A DNA stretch of 64,000 bases. Origin: Bacillus sp. 1780r2a1. Lineage in GTDB: Bacteria > Bacillota > Bacilli > Bacillales > Bacillaceae_H. The stretch covers positions 2,165,501 through 2,229,500 of the forward strand of contig CP099863.1 in assembly GCA_024134725.1 (NCBI GenBank), in the 5' to 3' direction. The notes under the pieces were generated by a model. It was not told the origin of the DNA. It searched no databases and saw only the letters and a list, made by a program, of their open reading frames with translations. Positions 8,638-16,973 of the stretch are shown piece by piece; position 1 is the first letter of the stretch, and each line of letters opens with the position of its first letter. A program made the translations under genes and the position numbers.

Positions 8638-9039
8638 CTAAACAGTTTGTAAATAATTCTGTAAAAACGCACACACATCATCTGGAAGCGGTACGCTTTT
8701 TTGCAACTCAAAATCAAAGTGGACAAGAACGGCTTCGCCTCTAGCAATTAACTCACCTGTCTTACTGTCCGTAATTTCGTGACCGATCGTAAAGCTTTTA
8801 TGACCGATGCGCGTTACGTACGTAGAAACAGCAAGAGTTTGATTAAAATACCCTTGAGCAATAAAATCACATTTAGTGGAGGCAATTAAATATGCCCACT
8901 TGCTTGAATCCATTTTCACGCCCATTTTTTCAAAGAAATCAATTCGAGCTTCCTCTAAATAAATGAAGTAGCTTGTATTGTTAATGTGCCCCAGTGCATC
9001 CGTCTCGCAAAATCTCACTTTAATTTTCGTATCGCTCAT
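8638..9039 (-). CDS. Acyl-CoA thioesterase, hotdog fold (YbgC-like)
   Basis: A 133-residue 4-hydroxybenzoyl-CoA thioesterase family protein. The signature VRFCETDALGHINNTSYFIYLEEARIDFF (residues 7-35) includes the catalytic Asp and the H-N-x-x-Y motif. It hydrolyses acyl-CoA thioesters and here could release CoA or keep acyl-CoA pools in check. It sits between the dehydrogenases of the operon. Confidence 0.92.
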   Translation of the reverse strand: MSDTKIKVRFCETDALGHINNTSYFIYLEEARIDFFEKMGVKMDSSKWAYLIASTKCDFIAQGYFNQTLAVSTYVTRIGHKSFTIGHEITDSKTGELIARGEAVLVHFDFELQKSVPLPDDVCAFLQNYLQTV

Positions 9040-9072
9040 GTTTAACCTCTCCTCTTCTTTGGTGATTGCTCG

Positions 9073-9948
9073 TTATTTTTTGATATGCTCTTTTTCATAC
9101 GTATAAAACCCTTTTCCTGTTTTACGCCCAAGCTCTCCTTTTTCTACTTTTTCTTTTAAAAATTGAGGAGGCAAATCGCTTGGATCTCCCGTTTCTGTAT
9201 AACGTTGATTCATTACGTAGTAGCCAACATCAATACCGGATAAATCCATCAATTCAAATGGTCCAATTGGATGATTAAGTGCTTTTTTACAAATTAAATC
9301 AATATCTTTGAAGTCCGCATAACCATTTTCATAAAGAAACATCGCTTCTTTATGAAGAGCGCCTAGAATACGATTAGCGACAAAACCAGAGATCTCTTTT
9401 TGAAGCAGAACTGCCGTACGGTTCATTTGCTTACATACGTTCATGGTAATCGCCGCTGTTTCTTGACTTGTTTCTTCACTCATGACAACTTCTACGCAGT
9501 CCATGACAACTGGCGGGAAGAAAAAGTGCATATTTACGACTTTATCAGGTCGAGTCGTTGCGGAAGCTAGTAATGAATTAACGATTGTTGAGCTATTGGA
9601 AGCTAAAATAGCGTGCTTTGGCGCATACTCATCAAGTTCGGCAAATACGCTTCTCTTTACTTCAAGCTTTTCAACAACCGCTTCAATTACAAAGTCAGTA
9701 GCAGCAACAGCTTCTTTTAAATCGGTCGTATACGATAGCTTAACAAGCGCTTCATCCTTTTGCTTTACGGTTAATTTACCTTTAGCAATCCAGCGATCTA
9801 ACAGCATATGAAGCTGGTTTCTTGCATTATTGAGTGAATGTTCATTCATATCATGAATCGTCGTTTCATATCCTCCTAAAGCCGCTAAGATGGCAATTTG
9901 ATGACCCATTTGCCCCGCGCCTACAACTGTTATATGCTTAATAATCAT
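9073..9948 (-). CDS. 3-hydroxyacyl-CoA (3-hydroxybutyryl-CoA) dehydrogenase
   Basis: A 291-residue NAD-dependent dehydrogenase. The start at 9948 (AGGGG upstream) lies four bases after the TetR stop; a longer frame is not needed. Rossmann motif VVGAGQMGHQIA (residues 8-19), substrate region ASNSSTIVNSLLAS and MHFFFPP, and the C-terminal domain with GFVANRILGALHKEA and NHPIGPFELMDLSGID match the 3-hydroxybutyryl-CoA dehydrogenase family. It interconverts 3-hydroxyacyl-CoA and 3-oxoacyl-CoA. Confidence 0.93.
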   Translation of the reverse strand: MIIKHITVVGAGQMGHQIAILAALGGYETTIHDMNEHSLNNARNQLHMLLDRWIAKGKLTVKQKDEALVKLSYTTDLKEAVAATDFVIEAVVEKLEVKRSVFAELDEYAPKHAILASNSSTIVNSLLASATTRPDKVVNMHFFFPPVVMDCVEVVMSEETSQETAAITMNVCKQMNRTAVLLQKEISGFVANRILGALHKEAMFLYENGYADFKDIDLICKKALNHPIGPFELMDLSGIDVGYYVMNQRYTETGDPSDLPPQFLKEKVEKGELGRKTGKGFYTYEKEHIKK

Positions 9949-9952
9949 CTTT

Positions 9953-10525
9953 CTATTCCCCTTTCGACTGTAGTCCATCTACTAGCATATTATAAAAAAT
10001 CGCTGCTACTTCTTTTGCTGAACGTTCTCCGCTTGGCTGGAACCAGAAATAGCTCCAGTTTGTGATGCCTAAAATTCCAAGCGTTACGATATCAGCTGGC
10101 AAGTCATTTCTAAATTCACCGGCTGTTATTCCCGCTTCAATTAAATTTTGAAGATTCATTTTAAACTGATCACGCTTTGGCACAATGCTTAAAAGGTGGT
10201 TATCACTCAAATGGCGCATTTCGCGAAAAAACACTTTAGCTCGCAGTCCTTCTTTTTCAATATCGTAAATTAATTTAAAAATCATCTCATAGAGTTTTTC
10301 TCCGCAAGACAGCTCATCAGCACGCAAAATGGTTTCTTGGTTTTCAACTAAGTGCTCAATATACGAGCGGTGAATATCAAGCAGCACTTCTTCTTTGCTT
10401 TTAAAATAATAGTAAAAGGTTCCTTTGGTCACGTTCAATTCAGCTGCAATATCTTGAATGGACGTTTCTTTAAAGCCTTTTTTCGCAAATAGTAAAATGC
10501 TTGTTTCCATGATGCGTTCTTTCAT
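9953..10525 (-). CDS. TetR family regulator (FadR-like)
   Basis: A 190-residue TetR repressor. The HTH is IMETSILLFAKKGFKETSIQDIAAELNVTKGTFYYYFKSKEEVL (about 5-48). The C-terminal ligand domain is helical. Its place as second gene of an acyl-CoA operon, and the operator-like palindrome before the first gene, suggest autoregulation released by a long-chain acyl-CoA, as for Bacillus FadR. The ligand is an inference. Confidence 0.9.
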   Translation of the reverse strand: MKERIMETSILLFAKKGFKETSIQDIAAELNVTKGTFYYYFKSKEEVLLDIHRSYIEHLVENQETILRADELSCGEKLYEMIFKLIYDIEKEGLRAKVFFREMRHLSDNHLLSIVPKRDQFKMNLQNLIEAGITAGEFRNDLPADIVTLGILGITNWSYFWFQPSGERSAKEVAAIFYNMLVDGLQSKGE

Positions 10526-10556
10526 TTTCTCCGCCGCCTTTTAAGATTTTATAAAA

Positions 10557-11330
10557 TTATGTTGCGAGCAAACCACCATCTACAACTAACACATCACCTG
10601 TGACGTAATCAGAGGCTCTTGATGCTAGAAAAACAGCTGCTCCCTTTAAATCAACGTCTGTACCAAAACGCTTGAGCGGCGTTTGTTCTAAAAAGTAATC
10701 TCTTCCTTCTCTCATCGTCATCGCCGCCATTTTCGTGGGGAAGAAGCCTGGAGCGATTGCATTTACTTGAATGTTATGCTGTCCCCACTTTACGGCTAAA
10801 TCCTTCGTGAACGTAATAAGTGCTCCTTTACTTGTATTATAGCCAATAGAATTCATGTATTCGGGATGTGAACCCCCAAATCCAGCGACCGATGCGATAT
10901 TGATAATCTTCCCTTTTTTAGCACCTATCATATGTTTTCCAGCCTCTTGAGCCATTAAAAATGTGCCTGTTACGTTTGTTTGAAGCACTTTCTGCCAAGC
11001 TTCTAAAGGCATCTCTTCCACCTTTGATCCCCAGGTTGCTCCGCTGTTATTGACTACTATGTCAATTTTGCCAAATCGGTCAACAACCGTATCCACAACG
11101 TTTTTAACATCTTCTTGACTTGTAATGTCACACTGCATTGCTAGTGACTCAACGCCTAACTCTCTCAGTTTTTTGGATACGCTTTCACAAGATTCCAACT
11201 TTCGAGAGCAAACGATAACGTGAGCGCCCGCTTCAGCTAATCCGGTTGCAAACTGTTCACCAAGGCCTCGGCCTCCTCCCGTTACGATTGCGACCTGACC
11301 TGTTAGGTCAAAGAGCTCTTTCACATGCAT
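10557..11330 (-). CDS. SDR family oxidoreductase
   Basis: A 257-residue classical short-chain dehydrogenase. Cofactor motif TGGGRGLGE (17-25), NNSGATWG (about 92), catalytic Ser in NIASVAGF and YxxxK as YNTSKGA (about 163). Closest in style to 3-oxoacyl reductases and gluconate 5-dehydrogenase-like enzymes. As first gene of the operon it could reduce a 3-oxoacyl-CoA or a ketone derived from it. Confidence 0.9.
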   Translation of the reverse strand: MHVKELFDLTGQVAIVTGGGRGLGEQFATGLAEAGAHVIVCSRKLESCESVSKKLRELGVESLAMQCDITSQEDVKNVVDTVVDRFGKIDIVVNNSGATWGSKVEEMPLEAWQKVLQTNVTGTFLMAQEAGKHMIGAKKGKIINIASVAGFGGSHPEYMNSIGYNTSKGALITFTKDLAVKWGQHNIQVNAIAPGFFPTKMAAMTMREGRDYFLEQTPLKRFGTDVDLKGAAVFLASRASDYVTGDVLVVDGGLLAT

Positions 11331-11358
11331 CTCTTTCCCTCCTCGCAGAATTGGCTAT

Positions 11359-11380
11359 ACTTACTAACCGGTTGGTATGT
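11359..11380. promoter_or_regulatory. TetR-type operator
   Basis: A 22-bp inverted repeat centred on AACCGGTT, with 9 of 11 base pairs matching, just downstream of the promoter and about 30 bp before the SDR start. Its position would block transcription. Probable target of the TetR protein in this operon. Confidence 0.7.
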
Positions 11381-11389
11381 TTCATATTT

Positions 11390-11419
11390 ATCATATACCG
11401 AATCATTTTATAACAGCAA
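11390..11419 (-). promoter_or_regulatory. Sigma-A-like promoter of acyl-CoA operon
   Basis: On the minus strand TTGCTG (11414-11419) and TATGAT (11390-11395) are 18 bp apart. The operator follows immediately downstream. Confidence 0.5.
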
Positions 11420-11453
11420 GTATTTTTTAGAAAATTTAAACAGTTATTATTTT

Positions 11454-11490
11454 AAAAAAGCGACTCCTTTTTGATAAGGAGTCGCTTTTC
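11454..11490 (-). terminator. Terminator after ctaB
   Basis: Arms AAAAGCGACTCCTT and complement, with a run of T on the minus strand. It directly follows the ctaB stop. Confidence 0.9.
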
Positions 11491-11493
11491 GAT

Positions 11494-12447
11494 TTAAATA
11501 TTAAAGAAAATACCTATTAATGAATAGATAATAATTGTTGAAAATAACACCGTCATATGAATTAGTGAAAAAATAAACATTGATTTTGCCCATTTTTCTT
11601 TATCCATTTTTCGGTACCCCGTAATGCTAAGCACAAACCAAGCTACGCTTAATAGCAAGGCAACGAGCATTAAACCTATGCTTAACGTTCCGAATAAAAA
11701 GCTAATGACAACTAAAATTGCGAGGTAAACATTTGTTTGAATGTACGTGCGTTCAAACCCTTTAACTACTGGAAGCATTGGTACATTAGCTGCTTTGTAC
11801 TCATCGTGCTTACGAATCGCAATGGCATAAAAGTGTGGCATTTGCCAAATTACAGTTACAACGAATAATCCTATAATAGCTGGATGAGTCACGTCTGGAT
11901 AAATAGCTGCCCATCCGATTAACGGAGGCATTGCCCCTGAAATACTTCCGACTTCTGTATTATAAATTGTGCGGCGCTTTGTCCACATTGTATACGGAAC
12001 CACATAAAAAAACAGCCCTAGAAATCCTAGCAAGGCAGCGAGTGGTGTCGTTAATGCAAGAGCTCCAATTCCCAGAATGGCCATGCTGCTTGCAAGTGCT
12101 AATACAAATGTTGGTTTCACTTCACCGGTTACAGTCGGTCTGCTTTTTGTTCTTTCCATAATAGCATCGATGTCGCGATCGTAGAGGTTATTAAAAGCCC
12201 CAGCTGCGCCGATCACAAGGAAAGAGCCAATAAAAGCTAAAATAATTTCAGGAATATTATCAAACAGACTCATGTCATATGTGTACAAAGCTAAGGTTAA
12301 CCCGGCAAACATAGGTATTAAATTAGATTTAATAATGCCTGTTTTAATGGTTTGGGATAAAATCGCCACAAGCGTTTGCTTTGGTAACGATGCTTGTTCA
12401 GCATGATGATTTGTTTTTGTAGTACTTTGCATGATTGTTTGTTTCAT
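11494..12447 (-). CDS. ctaB: Protoheme IX farnesyltransferase
   Basis: A 317-residue UbiA-family membrane prenyltransferase that attaches farnesyl to heme b to make heme O, the first step to heme A for cytochrome oxidase. Eight or nine membrane helices; the first Asp-rich motif is NNLYDRDIDAIMERTKSRP (about 86-104) and the second region is YKAANVPMLPVV. An N-terminal extension of ~30 polar residues precedes helix 1. Initiation is unclear: AAAGGA lies immediately before the ATG at 12447, with another in-frame ATG five codons later. No other cta gene is in the window. Confidence 0.93.
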   Translation of the reverse strand: MKQTIMQSTTKTNHHAEQASLPKQTLVAILSQTIKTGIIKSNLIPMFAGLTLALYTYDMSLFDNIPEIILAFIGSFLVIGAAGAFNNLYDRDIDAIMERTKSRPTVTGEVKPTFVLALASSMAILGIGALALTTPLAALLGFLGLFFYVVPYTMWTKRRTIYNTEVGSISGAMPPLIGWAAIYPDVTHPAIIGLFVVTVIWQMPHFYAIAIRKHDEYKAANVPMLPVVKGFERTYIQTNVYLAILVVISFLFGTLSIGLMLVALLLSVAWFVLSITGYRKMDKEKWAKSMFIFSLIHMTVLFSTIIIYSLIGIFFNI

Positions 12448-12769
12448 TCCTTTGTCAATTTTACCGCCTTTGCAGTAAAAAAGTAGTTTTAAGTAGTCTC
12501 CTACTCCATGCTCTTCTTAAATAATAACAACTCACTATTTATTTGACTAACTTCTAAGAAGAAGTTCACAAAAAATACATTTTTGTACAAGTGTTAACTT
12601 ATTTTAGTCTTTCTATTCTTTTTAACGTTAACAAACCCTTAGTCACAAAGCAGTTCTAATGAAGCAAGACGAACATAATGATTTTATTTTATCATAAAAA
12701 TATTCATTTCGGATAGGTATTCATAGCATTTAATGACAAAATTCGACTTTTGTTCACATTTTCACAACA
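12448..12769. other. Intergenic stretch, ctaB leader
   Basis: About 320 AT-rich bases upstream of ctaB without a credible gene. It presumably holds the ctaB promoter and a long 5' leader. I could not single out one promoter or a known riboswitch. Confidence 0.5.
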
Positions 12770-12797
12770 GAAAAAAGCGCAGAATAATTTCTACGCT
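12770..12797 (-). terminator. Terminator of sulfur-transfer operon
   Basis: Arms AGCGCAGAA / TTCTACGCT (one mismatch), followed by six T on the minus strand. The hairpin abuts the stop codon of the TauE/SafE gene. Confidence 0.75.
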
Positions 12798-13573
12798 CAC
12801 AAAATATCAATCCATATTTTAATTGCCGTTGCTAAAATTAATAGTGCAAGAGCGATTTGTAAAACCTTTGTCTTGATTTTTTGCCCTGCCTTTGCTCCAA
12901 GAGGAGAGGCGATTAAGCTTGCAATAACCATAATAAGAGCTGGACCGTAATCAACTTGCCCAGTCGTTACTTTTCCTACCGTTGCGCCAATTGATGAGAT
13001 AAACGTAATGGCTAGAGAAGAGGCGATTGTCATACGTGTTGGAATTTTAAGAACAACAAGCATAATCGGTACCAATAAAAAGGCTCCCGCTGCTCCGACA
13101 ATACCAGATCCTACTCCCACAATGAAAGCTAAGCCAGCAGCTAACCATTTATTAAACGTTACTTGATCAAGCGGAAGGTCATCAATGCCTTTTTTCGGAA
13201 CAAACATCATAATGGCAGCCACCAGTGCTAAAATGCCATATACAAGATTGATTCCTTCTTCTGACATCATTTGTGAGCCAAACCCGCCAATAAAACTACC
13301 AGCTAAAATGCTAGCACCCATGTAGAGGATAAGATTCTTATTTAAATAACCTCCTTTTCGATACGCCCATACGCCCCCAATTGTCGCAAAGAACACTTGG
13401 ACAGCGCTAATTCCTGAGACTTCATGTGCTGAAAAAGCTGTAAGACCAAGTATCGGAGGAATATATAAAAGCATTGGATACTTAATAATTGAACCACCAA
13501 TTCCAAGCATTCCGGATAGGTACGAACCAATAAATCCAATTAAAAAAATTACGGTGATAAACCAAATATCCAT
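12797..13573 (-). CDS. TauE/SafE family sulfite/organosulfur exporter
   Basis: A 258-residue membrane protein with about eight helices in two repeated halves, each with a Gly-rich loop ([16 protein letters not shown] near 26-41 and [16 protein letters not shown] near 160). This family moves sulfite or sulfonate-type anions. As last gene of a persulfide/sulfur-transfer operon (YrkJ position), it probably exports sulfite or thiosulfate made by the upstream enzymes. AAAGGAG precedes the ATG. Confidence 0.9.
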   Translation of the reverse strand: MDIWFITVIFLIGFIGSYLSGMLGIGGSIIKYPMLLYIPPILGLTAFSAHEVSGISAVQVFFATIGGVWAYRKGGYLNKNLILYMGASILAGSFIGGFGSQMMSEEGINLVYGILALVAAIMMFVPKKGIDDLPLDQVTFNKWLAAGLAFIVGVGSGIVGAAGAFLLVPIMLVVLKIPTRMTIASSLAITFISSIGATVGKVTTGQVDYGPALIMVIASLIASPLGAKAGQKIKTKVLQIALALLILATAIKIWIDIL

Positions 13574-13594
13574 ACATTAAACTCCTTTCATTAA

Positions 13595-13624
13595 AATAAG
13601 AGAACCATGCATGGTTCCCTTATC
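13595..13624 (-). terminator. Hairpin between MBL and exporter genes
   Basis: Self-complementary core GAACCATGCATGGTTC with outer ATAAG/CTTAT pairs and a T-rich end on the minus strand. It could be a partial terminator lowering exporter expression. Confidence 0.45.
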
Positions 13625-13652
13625 CGTGATTCCTTTTATCAGATACAGAGCC

Positions 13653-14780
13653 TTATCGAACGGCACAGCGGTTTGGTCCGATTTCCATTTCGCGCTGCTT
13701 ATCTTCATCTGGAGTCATTTTCCCCATATTTGTTTGACGAATTTCTTGATACGCATTTGGCTGAGGAGGCAGATTCTCCGTTACTAACTTACGGAATTCC
13801 TCTTCATCCTCAATGTTTAAGCCGTGATTGTTTGCATATAGCTCATAAAGCGGTTTTGCTACGCTTCCATCTTCATTTAGCTCATCCATAATCATAAAAT
13901 GAGCCGGCAGAACAATTAATTGATCTGATAGGTTACGATAGCGAGCGTATAGACTTTCACGAAGATCAGCTACCCAATCTTCAGCCATACCAGCTAAGTC
14001 AGGCCGACCAATTGAATCAATAAATAAAATATCTCCTGATAATAAGTAGCGATTATCAACGATGAAAGATGTAGATCCAATTGTGTGACCTGGTGAATAA
14101 AGCGCGTGAATGTGAATCGTTGTATTTCCGATTGTCACGTCGTTACCGTCTTCAAGCGCTTCATATGCAAAAGTGACTTCTGTTGCGTCTTTTGGCGGCA
14201 ACCAATAAGCAGCTCCTGTTTTTTCTGCAATCATGCGTCCACCTGAAATGTGATCTGCGTGTAGGTGCGTATCAAATACGTGAGTAATCTTCACTCCTAG
14301 CTCATCGGCAAACTGTAAATACGTATCCGTCATGCGTGTTGAATCAATAATTGCTGCTTCACCGTTTGAAACAACCATGTATGATAAACAGCCTTTACCG
14401 ATACGAACAAACTGATATAGCTCTCCCCCGTCTTTTAATTCGCCTAGCTTAACTGGCTCTAAATGCTCACTCCAAGCGCGCATACCACCAGCTAAATAAA
14501 ATACGTCTTTTCCTTCATCTGAAAGCATTTCTGCTACCATAATCGATGAGCCTTCTTTTGCACAGACAACTAATATGTCTTTATCTTGTGAAAGTTGATT
14601 TAGAATACCTTCTACACCGTCCAATAAGTCAAAGTAGGGAATATTTAAATACATAAAGTTTTCACTTTCAACTTTCCAATCTTGGAATGCATCTTCGTTA
14701 CGAACATCTAAGATAAATAAAGCCTCTTTGTTAATTGCTTTTTTTGCTACCTCAGCAGCACTCATTTGATTTACTGTCAT
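13653..14780 (-). CDS. Rhodanese / metallo-beta-lactamase fold hydrolase, persulfide dioxygenase-like
   Basis: A 375-residue protein of the YrkH/CstB type. Residues 1-115 form a rhodanese-like domain with a Cys in VVCAKEGSS. Residues 120-330 form the metallo-beta-lactamase domain with [11 protein letters not shown] (metal ligands), YSPGHTIGS and LSGDILFID. CstB oxidises low-molecular-weight persulfide to thiosulfate. The staphylococcal enzyme is longer and ends in another rhodanese; here that job may be done by the separate rhodanese genes. A CstR-type operator overlaps its leader. Confidence 0.88.
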   Translation of the reverse strand: MTVNQMSAAEVAKKAINKEALFILDVRNEDAFQDWKVESENFMYLNIPYFDLLDGVEGILNQLSQDKDILVVCAKEGSSIMVAEMLSDEGKDVFYLAGGMRAWSEHLEPVKLGELKDGGELYQFVRIGKGCLSYMVVSNGEAAIIDSTRMTDTYLQFADELGVKITHVFDTHLHADHISGGRMIAEKTGAAYWLPPKDATEVTFAYEALEDGNDVTIGNTTIHIHALYSPGHTIGSTSFIVDNRYLLSGDILFIDSIGRPDLAGMAEDWVADLRESLYARYRNLSDQLIVLPAHFMIMDELNEDGSVAKPLYELYANNHGLNIEDEEEFRKLVTENLPPQPNAYQEIRQTNMGKMTPDEDKQREMEIGPNRCAVR

Positions 14781-14785
14781 CCGAA

Positions 14786-14801
14786 TTACCTCTCAGGGTA
14801 T
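14786..14801. promoter_or_regulatory. CstR-type operator, copy 5
   Basis: TTACC-N6-GGTAT, the same 16-bp arrangement found before four other genes here, just upstream of the MBL gene ribosome binding site. Confidence 0.7.
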
Positions 14802-14819
14802 TTATTTTGATAAAAAAAT

Positions 14820-15383
14820 TTATGCTAATGATTTCGTTTCTCCTGACCATTCACTCATACCAGGTACAACATTCTTTACGCTTGTAAATCCGCTTTCGCT
14901 CAGCTTTTGAGCTGCTAAATCGCTTCTGCTTCCTGTACGGCAAACAACAAATATCTCTTTACTTTTATCAAGCTCATTCATACGTGCCTCTAGGTCTCCT
15001 AGTGGAATATTAACGGCATTTGGAATATGACGGAATCCATATTCTGCTTCTTCTCGCACATCTACTATAAGAATGGATTCGTTAGCTGCTAATTTTGCTT
15101 CTAGTTCATCGTTGCTAACGAGGTATGGATATTTCTTTTCAACTGCTTCCTCATTAGATGATTTTTGCAAGAAGTGCTTTAACACATCGCCTTCTTCAAT
15201 GACACCTAAATACTGATGACCTGTACGCTCTGCCCATGCCTGTAAATCCGCTTTTGAACCTTTATCGGTTGCCTGTACTTCGAGCACATGTCCTGCTTCT
15301 ACATCATTCATTGCTTTTTTTGTTTTGACAATTGGCATTGGGCAAGCTAAGCCCTTTGCATCTAAAATAACGTTAGCTTTCAT
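14820..15383 (-). CDS. TusA-rhodanese fusion sulfurtransferase
   Basis: A 187-residue YrkF/CstA-like protein. The N-terminal TusA domain carries the sulfur-accepting CPMP motif (GLACPMPIVKTKKAM, Cys14). The C-terminal rhodanese domain has VVCRTGSRSD as active-site loop (about 147). It passes persulfide sulfur between carriers in the cytoplasm. Its ribosome binding site (AGGAGG) lies inside the upstream operator, so repressor and ribosome site overlap. Confidence 0.92.
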   Translation of the reverse strand: MKANVILDAKGLACPMPIVKTKKAMNDVEAGHVLEVQATDKGSKADLQAWAERTGHQYLGVIEEGDVLKHFLQKSSNEEAVEKKYPYLVSNDELEAKLAANESILIVDVREEAEYGFRHIPNAVNIPLGDLEARMNELDKSKEIFVVCRTGSRSDLAAQKLSESGFTSVKNVVPGMSEWSGETKSLA

Positions 15384-15388
15384 CTTTA

Positions 15389-15404
15389 TTACCTCCTAGG
15401 GTAT
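15389..15404. promoter_or_regulatory. CstR-type operator, copy 4
   Basis: TTACC-N6-GGTAT overlapping the ribosome binding site of the TusA-rhodanese gene. Confidence 0.7.
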
Positions 15405-15422
15405 ACTAACCTGTAAATTTTT

Positions 15423-15710
15423 TTATTCTGTCGGCCCTTCCCATACGAGCATACCGCCCGTCATGTTCTGAGCCTTAAATCCTTGATTTTCTAAAAAACA
15501 AACTGCCTGAGAGCTGCGCCCACCTGAGCGGCACACCACCGTGTACTCAACGTTTTTATCCAGCTCATTCATACGAAATTCGATTAACCCTAAAGGAATA
15601 TGAAGAGCGTTAGGAATTTTACCTTCCGCTACCTCAGCTGCTTCACGCACATCAAGGACTGTTAGCTCATTTAATTTATTTTCAACTTCTTTTGCTAAAA
15701 TCTCTTTCAT
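15423..15710 (-). CDS. Single-domain rhodanese
   Basis: A 95-residue rhodanese with the active loop VVCRSGGRSSQ (about residues 56-66). Its length fits a stand-alone GlpE-like sulfurtransferase. It lies 16 bp after the DsrE-like gene and is one of the few genes in the cluster with no operator copy in front, so it is probably co-transcribed with the gene upstream. Confidence 0.9.
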   Translation of the reverse strand: MKEILAKEVENKLNELTVLDVREAAEVAEGKIPNALHIPLGLIEFRMNELDKNVEYTVVCRSGGRSSQAVCFLENQGFKAQNMTGGMLVWEGPTE

Positions 15711-15726
15711 AAATCGTCCTCCTTCA

Positions 15727-16203
15727 TTAGATGAATAAGTTTACATTACCTTCTTCAGCATCTGCTAAATAAGCAGCTACACCAGCATAATCGATTCCAT
15801 CTACTAACTCTTCTTTTTGTAATCCTAATAAGTCCATCGTCATTGTACATGCTACAAGTTTCACATCTTGTTCCTTTGCCATATCAATTAGGTCTGGTAA
15901 TGGAACTGCATTATGCTTTTTCATGACGCTTTTAATCATTTTAGATCCCATTCCTGCAAAGTTCATTTTTGAAAGCCCCATCTTATCTGCGCCGCGAGGC
16001 ATCATTTTACCGAACATTTTTTCCATAAATCCTTTTTTAGTTGGGACCATTGCTTCTTTACGAAGAGCGTTTAACCCCCAGAACGTATGGAAGATGGTTA
16101 CTTCATGATCATATGCTGCTGCTCCGTTTGCAATAATATAAGCAGCCATGGCTTTATCGTAATCACCGCTGAATAATACAATTGTTGTTCTTTTCTTTAC
16201 CAT
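15727..16203 (-). CDS. DsrE/DsrF-like peroxiredoxin (YrkE type)
   Basis: A 158-residue DsrE family protein. VLFSGDYDKAMAAYIIANGAAAYDHEVTIFHTFWGLNAL is the typical N-terminal half. The Cys in VKLVACTMTMDLLG (about 128) is the conserved sulfur-relay position. The family carries persulfides between TusA and rhodanese partners, and both are encoded next to it. Confidence 0.9.
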   Translation of the reverse strand: MVKKRTTIVLFSGDYDKAMAAYIIANGAAAYDHEVTIFHTFWGLNALRKEAMVPTKKGFMEKMFGKMMPRGADKMGLSKMNFAGMGSKMIKSVMKKHNAVPLPDLIDMAKEQDVKLVACTMTMDLLGLQKEELVDGIDYAGVAAYLADAEEGNVNLFI

Positions 16204-16227
16204 TTCTATGTCCTCCTTAAATTACTA

Positions 16228-16243
16228 ATACCAGTAGGGGTAT
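16228..16243. promoter_or_regulatory. CstR-type operator, copy 3
   Basis: Perfect ATACC-N6-GGTAT in the gap before the DsrE-like gene. The flanking TTTTTTTAGAATAAAATATA is shared with copy 2. Confidence 0.75.
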
Positions 16244-16261
16244 ATTTTATTCTAAAAAAAT

Positions 16262-16489
16262 TTAGCCTTTTTGAATCCAAAATGATAGTACGTTATCTGT
16301 TTCTTCTGCTTTAACGATTCTGTGTCCCATTGACTTCGCCCACGCTGTTAAGTCACTTTTTGCTCCTTTATCAGTCGCAATAACTTCTAATACTTCACCC
16401 GTTTGTAATTCGTTCATTGCTTTTTTTGTTCGTACAATTGGCATTGGACATGCTAAACCTTTTGCGTCTAATTGTTTTGTTACGTTCAT
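16262..16489 (-). CDS. TusA family sulfur carrier
   Basis: A 75-residue TusA/YrkI-like protein, with sulfur-binding Cys in LACPMPIVRTKKAMNEL near residue 13. The start at 16489 is chosen because GGAGG sits upstream and the TusA fold begins here. It is very similar to the TusA half of the fusion protein downstream, which suggests duplication within the cluster. Confidence 0.92.
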   Translation of the reverse strand: MNVTKQLDAKGLACPMPIVRTKKAMNELQTGEVLEVIATDKGAKSDLTAWAKSMGHRIVKAEETDNVLSFWIQKG

Positions 16490-16504
16490 TTCCCATTCCT
16501 CCAT

Positions 16505-16520
16505 TTACCTACAGGGGTAT
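16505..16520. promoter_or_regulatory. CstR-type operator, copy 2
   Basis: TTACC-N6-GGTAT just upstream of the TusA gene ribosome binding site. Confidence 0.72.
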
Positions 16521-16537
16521 ATTTTATTCTAAAAAAA

Positions 16538-16798
16538 TTAGCGACTTTTCACTAGTAATCCAACGGCTTCTTGGATCATTTCATCTACAGACTCGCCTGT
16601 TCTTTCTGCTTCAAGCGCACATTCTACTAGGTTTGTGCTCACCACAAGACCCATTGTACGGTCAATCGCTGATCGTGCTGCGGAAAGCTGCGTTATAACT
16701 TCCTTGCAGTCTTTTCCTTCTTCCATCATGCGCAAAACGCCGCGAAGCTGACCTTCTATACGCTTAACACGATTTTGAATTTGAGTCGTATATTCCAT
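16538..16798 (-). CDS. CsoR/CstR-type persulfide-sensing repressor
   Basis: An 86-residue all-helical DUF156 repressor. The start at 16798 (AGGAGG upstream) begins the family's first helix, QIQNRVKRIEGQLRGVLRMME. Cys31 (KDCKEV) and Cys60 (VECALEA) are the two thiols that form di- or trisulfide links in CstR. The copper ligand pattern of CsoR (Cys-His-Cys) is not complete, since the histidine position reads N in STNLVECA. It therefore most likely senses reactive sulfur and controls the downstream genes. Confidence 0.9.
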   Translation of the reverse strand: MEYTTQIQNRVKRIEGQLRGVLRMMEEGKDCKEVITQLSAARSAIDRTMGLVVSTNLVECALEAERTGESVDEMIQEAVGLLVKSR

Positions 16799-16840
16799 CA
16801 GCGTTCCTCCTTTTTTGAAGTGCTGTGTTTCGTTACTCAC

Positions 16841-16870
16841 ATAATATACCCCTATAGGTATAATTGTCAA
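16841..16870 (-). promoter_or_regulatory. Promoter and CstR operator copy 1
   Basis: On the minus strand TTGACA (16865-16870) and TATTAT (16841-16846) are 18 bp apart. The palindrome ATACC-N6-GGTAT (16846-16861) fills the spacer, so repressor binding would exclude RNA polymerase. Confidence 0.8.
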
Positions 16871-16935
16871 CATATTTTTTAAAACGATAAATGTGCCGAC
16901 CATTTACACCTTTGTTAAAGCTTGATCATCCATAA

Positions 16936-16968
16936 AACAAAGCACTTATATCATTGATATAAGTGCTT
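16936..16968 (-). terminator. Terminator after dcd
   Basis: Perfect 13-bp arms (AAGCACTTATATC and complement) with a 3-base loop, followed by TTGTTTT on the minus strand. Confidence 0.85.
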
Positions 16969-16973
16969 CTAGG

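Noticed and set aside
12750-12950. Plus-strand frame over the TauE/SafE gene end
   Set aside because: Antisense to a well-defined transporter and lacking initiation signals.
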